NCBI GenBank assembly: GCA_023159155.1
Contig: JAJNNX010000008.1
Coordinates: forward strand, 62,001 to 126,000
Direction of reading: 5' to 3'
Length of the DNA: 64,000 bases
Source: Ustulina deusta
Lineage: Eukaryota; Ascomycota; Sordariomycetes; Xylariales; Xylariaceae
Shown: positions 57,002-64,000 of the stretch, piece after piece
How the letters are laid out: every line of letters begins with the position of its first letter
Position numbering within the stretch: the first letter of the stretch is position 1
Position numbers and translations under genes: made by a program
Notes under the pieces: model-generated
Seen by the model: the letters and a program-made list of their open reading frames with translations, nothing else
What the model was told of the DNA's origin: nothing
The model's database searches: none

Positions 57002-57892
57002 CTAGAATGGCCTGGGACGTGACTCTTGTATCTTAAATCTGCTCAATGGGGAGAAGGCAAAAAGGGCCAATATTGTCACAATGACAAATCCACAAAACCG
57101 ACCAACGGTACCAGGTGAAACTACCGCTTGTGATTGGCACAAGAGATTAGTGAGTTCGAATTCAACCAGGTACTTGAGATCTACCTCTCGCACTTTGGGT
57201 TCCGCGAAAGTAGTGTATTCGTCGACTATAGTTTGGTCAAATCAGTAATTACTCTTTCAGGTGAATAGCACGCTTGCTGCCCCAACAGAAAAGCTTTGCC
57301 CCCGCAAGCAGCTATTGCAGGAAGAAAATGACTCTAGGGATAGCTTACTGATGCGCTTCATGTTCCACTGACTGGACTTGCGAAGCACGCCGACCACGCA
57401 TCCAGTCCTATGCCTGCCATGGTTGCAGTGAATAAGCAGTGGGTAGTTCTCACGGTCAGAGACCACTGCATATATGGAACGCATCATCTCGATTGGGATA
57501 TCCTCTTTCTTCGTACCAGCCATGTCGAAAATCTTATGTGTAATCCGGTTGTCTTGAATAAACTCCTGGTAGCCATCTGGAAGCTCCTTGTTGACTAGTG
57601 TTACAATAGTCCTCAGTTTTAGACTTTGTATGAAAGGGTAATCCGGCGTCTGGGGGTAACCACTTCTGTACAGGCCCTCGGATACCGCTGAGAAATTGAT
57701 GGGAGGTTGATGAACAGTCGGAATGGGACGCCCGAGCACAACGCGCCCCGTGCAAGTCTGGGATTCCTGCGAAATGTTCTTGACTGGCGAGTCTTTCTTG
57801 TTATATGGTCCGGGCTTCCCGGGCTTTGGCTTGCCCTCACGAGGTACATCGGCCACGTGGAGCTGGTCAAAGACCAGGTTGAAATCACCCAT
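57002..57892 (-). CDS. Siw14-like atypical dual-specificity phosphatase (PFA-DSP) with hydrophobic C-tail
   Basis: Two exons (57892-57349, 57225-57002) give 255 aa. The 123-nt intron (GTAAGC..CTATAG, phase 1) rejoins WNMKRI to IDEYTTFAEPKVREVDLKYL, as in Siw14 homologues. The entry block is INFSAVSEGLYRSGYPQTPDYPFIQSLKL (about 65-93). The P-loop HCNHGRHRTGCVVG (about 155-168) gives the CX5R nucleophile Cys156 and Arg162. Siw14/PFA-DSPs remove the beta phosphate of 5-InsP7 and related inositol pyrophosphates. The C-terminus after about residue 225 carries FCGFVIVTILALFAF, a candidate tail anchor that I do not expect in the soluble yeast enzyme. The start is the first ATG of the frame; the frame is open 29 codons upstream without an ATG. 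Confidence 0.87.
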
Positions 57893-59312
57893 CTTTCGGT
57901 CTTCCAAATTTGGATGGTATCGTGAATGCGAATGCAGCCAGTCCAAGGTATTGTAGAGGAAATCCAAGCAGCTCTTCAAGTCTACTCGTGATGGCTAATC
58001 TCCAAGGTCGGAGGCCTCGGAACAATGAGCCCAGAAGTAGGATACAAGTGAGAATCCTTGTCCAGGTTGTAACGAGCCGAAGAGCGCACAATGTTGGCTT
58101 GCTAAGTTAGTGATCAGGGATGATGTAGTGCAAGGCTGCACAGCACGGCTAATCGTCTGGCTAGCTAGGCTGTGGGTTACAGCGAATCCATCAGAGACAT
58201 GTCCATCTTGGTGAGATTTCTGGGTATCATGTTTGTTTTTTGCAACTGGTTTGGGAAGAAAGGTGTGCAGAGGGTTGGTCTGGCCAGAATGGAGGTGGTA
58301 ATGGCTGAAGGAGAATGGGAGGTGGAAATGAATGGGGAGACGTTGTTCTGCCGCGCTCACAAGCGCTGGGCTAGCGGCTGTCCGTTGGTGCATCTGGATA
58401 CACTACCGCGCTAAAGGTTAGATGCATAGCATAAAACTGTAAAGTTAGGTCACCTAGGACCTCAGAGATGGTCGGGGAAATTGTAAGAGCCTCCTTTACA
58501 ATCGAGAACTACCTACTAAGTAGCGAACTGTAATGGAGTAGGTAGGTGATTTGTCGTATTATTCGTACTGTATTTGTACTATTAGTAGCGCTACACGTTT
58601 CTGGGCAACGCCACCACCACTCTATGCAGTACAACCAGTGACGCTACAAGCGCATCACAAAATCAAATTTATGTCGAGGCAAAGCTATTTCATCTTGATA
58701 TAGGAGGTACCTAGGTATTCAAGAAAACTTGAATTTTTATGCCTAGATTACTACCTACTATAGAGAGGTCAGTAGATCTTTAATCGACTCGGACAAACCT
58801 ATTGTACCTGCATATCAGAAAAATAGTACATGTGGTGGTGACCTATTTTGATTAAGGTGAGTTGGGGTATACTGCCTACTAGGTAGGTACATACCTAGAT
58901 AGGTAGTTAGCCAAGTTTGAGAGACTACCTATGTAGGTAGACTACATAGATAGGTACTTTGTAAGTTAGGTATGTAGTAGGTCGTGAGCAGAGAGCAACC
59001 AAACTTGACACAGAGTGGCTATCCAAGGTTGTTGATCCTAAAATTGTGGCAAAACTCTACCTACATAGGTAGCTTTAAATACCTGGTGTACCTATGCGTT
59101 ATTTCTTGCATCTACAAAATCAGGTTTATTGTAAGATCCAGCTGTACATATAGCCAATGAAAACATTTACATCTTGGGGATTGCTTGGGGAAACCTATCA
59201 AACCTTACCCCTAGGTAGGTAGTTTGCTGCCATTCTAATAGTACCTAGGTTAGTAGTGCACTATCTTAGGAGATAGGTAGTACTCTCCTATTGGTACCTC
59301 TTACTTATGTCA
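57893..59312. other. Gene-free region rich in TAGGTA words
   Basis: Contains the presumed Siw14-like promoter (to about 58400), then the densest cluster of TAGGTAGGTA/ACCTACC words in the window (58510-58560 and 58870-59290). No gene. Confidence 0.55.
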
Positions 59313-59518
59313 CTTAAAAAAGTGCTGTCCATTTATAGGGGGTTTAAGTTTTAGAACTAAATCAATTAAAATATTTTTATTTTTATTTTTTTCTATTAAA
59401 AAATAGGTTAAATTTTTTAGAAAACAACCTTTACCCCTGATTCAGGGTACAAATTGTATGTTGTGTGATGGAGATATTTCGGCCTTGCGAAAACGGACGG
59501 GCCTTTTGTTGAGCCGCT
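59313..59518. mobile_element. AT-rich MITE-like element, copy 2
   Basis: About 200 bp related to the element at 41811-42016. Shared parts are TTTTAGAACTAAATCAATT, AACCTTTA, and the right end ATATTTCGGCCTTGCGAAAACGG followed by TTGAGCCG. The left end (AAAAAAGTGCTGTCC) is a degenerate inverted copy of the right end. It is non-coding. Confidence 0.65.
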
Positions 59519-60257
59519 GTAGGTACTTCTCCTATCCAAAAGATAGGTATGCCTACATGTACTGTCATTCGAGATTACAGCGTCGCAGTAATTTCTTACA
59601 CCATAACCACCGCTTGGCAACATCACCCATTCTCTTCAGGGCGCCCGCCTACATGTGCCGCCCATCCACCCAAAGCCCACCAAATCGAATACGGGAATAT
59701 TAAATCCCTACCCAATGTGGATCTTAGTAAGGAAGTGTAAGGGGGGATTTGTCGTGGCACACATAGGTAGGTGGGCTGGAATTGGAAGTGGTGGTCAGAT
59801 CTCTATTCCCGACCGCCACGTCGATTTGGGCCCTGGTTGGTCTGCCCGCTCGTTATAGCACTGGGTTGGCGGAGAGTAATGGACCCTTCTCTACCTAGGT
59901 GCTTACCTATACTGTAGGCTCGCTAACACACTATATTGCCAGGCTAGGTCTTTGTGGTCCTTGTTCAGGCTGTTCTCGGACAACACACACGTGATAGGTA
60001 CCGGTACCTAAGACGCATGGCATCGCCCACAGTATCGAAGTAATTCACTCGGCCAGAACTCTGTCTCGAAGCATGCAACCCAAAAAATAAGTCTATTAGA
60101 ATCTATTGTGAGGAAGGGAAAACATCCAGTCGCCTCTCTATCGTATTAGTCTATTGTAGTTCCCCGTCTTACCAACGCCGCAGCCAGTTTTGTCCGTGAG
60201 GACGTGTCCGGTATAGACACCTATACCTGTAAGTGTGTCGGATCTGTTGTTGTCTCG
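59519..60257. other. Intergenic region
   Basis: No supportable gene. It is the 3' flank of the flavoenzyme gene with further GGTACCTA words (59890-60012). Confidence 0.45.
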
Positions 60258-61663
60258 TCACAGAGACGCAGTAATCTCCACCTTGCCGCGTCCGCCAAGC
60301 CGGCCTCCCATTGGTCTGGCGGGAAGACCACGCAGTGTCTCGTCGACCAACGCTACGACATCCTGCGCGCATCCAAATGACAAACTCCAGCCCGCGCCTC
60401 CGTGGCCGTACGAGTGCACGATCTTGCTCCCTGATCTCCGGAGCTCCCGCTCTACCCTGACGTTCGATCCTCGGAACGGTCGCAGCCCCTGGGCCAGCGG
60501 GTAGTCCGGGTCGAGGCGGGCGTCTTTGAGGCCAGGCAAGAACTTTTCACAGCGTTCCCGCATCCTGCGAATAATCGGCGTTTCCAACGTCAGATCCAGG
60601 TCCCATTTATGCGGCTCGGTAATTCCACCTATAAGTAGGATATTGTCATTCCGGGGCACCAGGAAGACGATTTCGTTCGACGAGTGGGCCGCATCTGCCG
60701 TAATCGTTAATGCGGCATTCACTTTGGGAAAGGCGGTGCCGTCATTGATGACTCGGATAAGACCTCCCCTAATAGGGTAGACGCTCGAGTCGCCAGCGAG
60801 TGTCAAGCTTTGCAGCCCAGCACAGTTGACGATAACGTCCGCGTTGAACCTGGCTCGCAACGAGTCTTCGACGTTGATCAGGTCGTCCTTGATGGTCTCG
60901 GTGACGAAGCGCGCCCCCTTGCTTTCGACAAGCGATGTCAGCCAGTGCATGGCCTTGTCGGTGTCAATGATCGGGGCCATGAGTTCGTAGGCGTCGATAG
61001 CGCCATACGACGGGTCAACTCCCCTGTCGTCGATGATGTCAGATCCTCGATAAAATCCCCTGACGCCGCTCGCCATAATCTCGGCCATCTTTGAATACTG
61101 CCGAGGATCCTCGTCGACATTTTCGGGGAAAAAGAAATCTGACGGCATCATGCGAACACCCGATTCTCGGCTCAGAGACGGGATGGAAGCAATCGCATCC
61201 CATATGTGGTAAGCCGTCATGCACCACCTTTTTGAGTGTGCTAAAGAGATAGCATCTGTGTGCTGACCGCACACGGCCGGTGGGAATTCCCAAAGCGCAC
61301 CCGCTATCTGTGAGGTCAGGCGTTGCTCATCACTCGCCCACGCTTTGCTCAGTATCGTGACATGGTAACCGCGATCCAACAGAACCCACGACCTACCGAG
61401 GAAGCACAGTCAGCATCGTCTTCCTTGGAGTTCCTTGTCCCATCGTTCATCGTATTGCAACAATACCGGTAACATTACTCCCGACCCTGTGTATCTACTA
61501 TCGTCGCGATAGATGTCTCGGGATTATTGGAGATTGGGGTTTCAACTTACGATACAAGGCCAATGACACCCCCTCCTATGACTAGAATATGGGGAGATTT
61601 GCTCGATGGCTGCCTGAGAGGTTGCCTTAGAGGTGAGATGTCTCTTCCAAAAGTCAGGGGCAT
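60258..61663 (-). CDS. D-amino-acid oxidase-like FAD-dependent oxidoreductase
   Basis: Two exons (61663-61551, 61392-60258) give 415 aa. The 158-nt intron (GTAAGT..GGTAG, phase 2) completes the Rossmann motif: HILVIGGGVIGLVS (about 25-38) then SWVLLDRGYHVTILSKAW. Also seen are SQIAGALWEFPPAVC, VIVNCAGLQSLTL, YPIRGGLIRV, the FLVPRNDNILLIGGITE block, and the C-terminal DAO signature HSYGHGGAGWSLSFGCA. The enzyme class oxidises D-amino acids to oxo-acids with H2O2 release. DAO versus D-aspartate oxidase cannot be settled. The C-terminus (TASL) is not a clear peroxisomal PTS1, which is unusual for this family. The start ATG at 61663 was chosen because it precedes the FAD motif by 25 residues. Confidence 0.88.
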
Positions 61664-64000
61664 ATTGTTCGATAAAATATTAAAGCAATAAGTGAAATTG
61701 GGTTTGTATCAAGGATATCTGGTGAGTTTTTGAAGATATGATTGCTAAACAAGAGTGTTGTAGTGTCCACGAAACGCGAGGAAACTATAGGCAGTGGGCA
61801 TTGCGCTCGTTATATACACCAGTGGGCAAACCGTTTGTCCCAAATGGTATATGGAGTTACGTACCTATCTATCTAGGTACATTGCTGGATCGACCCCCCT
61901 ACAGACATGGGAGTTAACAGAGGCTTGTTTCCTTGCTTGTGTTGAAGTCATTTTCCCTCATACAAGAGTACCATTGATCACGAGGTTCCTCTACCTATAC
62001 CCCATCTCTACATTCTCCTTGACTCAGCAGCAACTTGCGGCTGATCCGATTCGACATCTAAGCCGCCATGGGTAAGCGCCATGAAAATAACTGCTGACAG
62101 GTTTGGGGGGCACCAACTCGATATTCTCGGAACACAGTATTTGCATCATGAGTTATCTACCTCGTTCACAGAAGTAGGAAGAACTCCACCGATTACAACC
62201 GACGTCGTGACTCATCCCACGTCTGATTAAGAATAATCTCGAGTGAATATCCTGTCTCTGATCTCATGTCTGACCTTTGTACCTGTTCGGTGGTTGTGAC
62301 CAACAATTACACTCCTAGACTAGCGTTACGGCCTTTAGTGAATTCCAACCTAAAGCAAACAGTCGGAGAAGTGTGCTTCATCCGGCACCATTTCCTCCAA
62401 GGTACCATGTTCATGTCAATGGCTGTGAGTCCGACAGGTTGGAACCTGCCACGGGCTTGCTAACTTTGTCTAACCAACAAGGCACAGCAGCTAATACATC
62501 CATCTAGTACGACATCGAAGTTTTGGCAAGGCGGATCGAACAACCCGAATTCGGCAACACTGTCCGGATATTTGCTTCCAACGGCTTGCTTCGATAATCC
62601 ACCTTGCCATGCATGCATCAACCCCAGGTCACTGTTCTTAATCCCGGTAACAAACTAGATTACAGCATTAGACAGCTAACATAGCCTCGTGCAGTCCTGG
62701 AGAATCCAGAACTTTACGACGAGCTATCAATATAGCCTCAAGATTTCACATTGACCGCATTCCTATCTCTCAGGACCTTGTGGCTGCCATTGTGCCACCT
62801 CTGCTTGCAGCACCCGTGCTTCTCCCTTTGCATTGACTCTTCATCAACTTTTCCATGTACTTTCACCGGTTTTGATCAAAACAAGCCGTCATACCTATAT
62901 CTTAATCCTTCGTCCTAATGCTACTCATCGTCAAGTATCTAGGCTCATCGTGATTCGTAGGTGCTTGTCCATTCATGACTTGGTGAGACAAAAAAAAGGC
63001 CAACTTCGCTACATTCCCGCAACACAAGGCTCGACCGGTAGCAATCAGTGTGACGTTGTCTTGCATCGTGCAACATGGTGCAATTGGGTGTTTCTCAGGG
63101 GTGATTTTGACATGTTACACAGCCGGAGAGATGTGGAGAGTCAGACCGAACGGATCAGCCAAGATCGGTAACATAAGGCGAAGTCATTATGAACAATGCG
63201 GATATTACTCACAACTTCCTATATTATATGTCCTTCTCCTGCATGAGAACCAGCGATGCTGACCGCTTAATCGTCAGCCTCGCTCCGCTCATTCGGCCCT
63301 GTCTCGCCGCCCTTCCGCCTATACCCACGTTATCCGACCCAAATAAACAAACGGAAATCTAGATTCCTATTCATTATACACCAATGCCACCTTACAACTC
63401 CCAGTCCTTTTTCCCCATGGATCTAGCGTAATACGACCTTGGTCTGACTACCATCTCAGCGTTGGTAAGACTTGCTATGTTAGTTCTTTGGTATTATTAG
63501 AATGAAGTCGGGCTAATTAACGGGTAGAGCTCCATTGTTATTCACCAGCATTCGCTGATGGGTTCTTGGGCTGATGAGGCTTCCTGTCAAAAGAACTTAC
63601 CTAGTCGCTCTGATTTGCGCCCAGCTTCCATAATATCTCACATTGTATATTTGGGATAGGTATTATTTGAAAATCTCATAAGTTGTATGACTGCTCTTCG
63701 AAACTAATGCTTTGTAGCCAAAAAAACATCGGTGTGAGATCGCACCACATGCTTCGCATCCCACGCACACGGCCTTGGCATTTCCGTACCCAGTCCTCGG
63801 GTTCGACTCGGAAGATCACACATACACGTGGCATCTCTACAATCTTGGATGCAGCCTAGCCTAGCTCGAGTCCGAGGTGGAGGGCAAGCTCAGCCCCTTC
63901 TGAGTCGGCCGGGGATGCGACGATGATAACCAATCATTTATTCCAGGGTCGCGGGAATCCCACAAACGAATCATGAAACAGGCAGCCCCCAAAAGCCTAG
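61664..64000. other. Intergenic region to window end
   Basis: About 2.3 kb. Only short overlapping ORFs without recognisable motifs. No RNA gene is evident. Confidence 0.45.

Noticed and set aside
56758..57036. 92-codon plus frame with a VYAAVYAAVYAL repeat
   Set aside because: Driven by a 12-bp tandem repeat and runs antisense into the phosphatase exon.
1..64000. CRISPR arrays, bacterial operons, phage or rRNA genes
   Set aside because: None seen; repeat structure and gene architecture are eukaryotic (fungal).

Overview
The window reads as nuclear DNA of a filamentous ascomycete (Pezizomycotina, most likely a Sordariomycete). The evidence is short GT..AG introns (about 43-163 nt) with CTRAC/CTAAC-type branch points, one-gene transcripts on both strands, typical fungal families (PalA/Rim20, 2EXR, DUF3328/UstYa, fungal SRPK-like kinase, Rtp1) and intergenic DNA full of TAGGTAGGTACC-type words. 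I see no CRISPR array, operon, tRNA or rRNA. I could run no similarity search, so assignments rest on recognised motifs and on hand-built exon joins whose frames were checked arithmetically.

Layout. 0-6.6 kb: palA/RIM20 (minus) and a GT31-like type II membrane glycosyltransferase (minus). 6.6-13.6 kb: about 7 kb with no gene, holding one long-TIR foldback element. 13.6-21.5 kb: an orphan CoA-dependent acyltransferase, HMG-CoA lyase and an ECHDC3-like crotonase (all minus), then divergent V-ATPase subunit B (vma-2). 23.3-31 kb: secreted aldose 1-epimerase, a coiled-coil orphan, an O-methyltransferase and DPH1. 31-42 kb and 47.7-50.6 kb: a decayed compartment with a full-length DUF3328/UstYa-like pseudogene, an amidase remnant, a GNAT remnant, an SRPK-like kinase pseudogene and AT-rich MITE-like elements; one intact 2EXR gene (36.3-37.4 kb) and one small Cys-containing ORF sit among them. 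42.3-47.7 kb: RTP1/TANGO6-like RNA polymerase II assembly factor (plus) converging on a 10-exon TDT-family dicarboxylate transporter (minus) that contains an 8-nt microexon. 50.6-61.7 kb: mitochondrial PP2C (Ptc6-like), an ER-type DnaJ (Hlj1-like), a small membrane protein, a Siw14-like phosphatase with an unusual hydrophobic tail, and a D-amino-acid oxidase-like flavoenzyme. 61.7-64 kb: nothing supportable.

The intact genes are mostly housekeeping: pH signalling/endosomal sorting (palA), vacuolar acidification (vma-2), leucine/acyl-CoA catabolism (HMG-CoA lyase, crotonase), diphthamide synthesis, Pol II assembly, ER chaperoning and inositol-pyrophosphate or phosphotyrosine turnover. I found no intact secondary-metabolite cluster. 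The most notable material is the decayed accessory compartment, two MITE-like families, the microexon and a stop-free intron.
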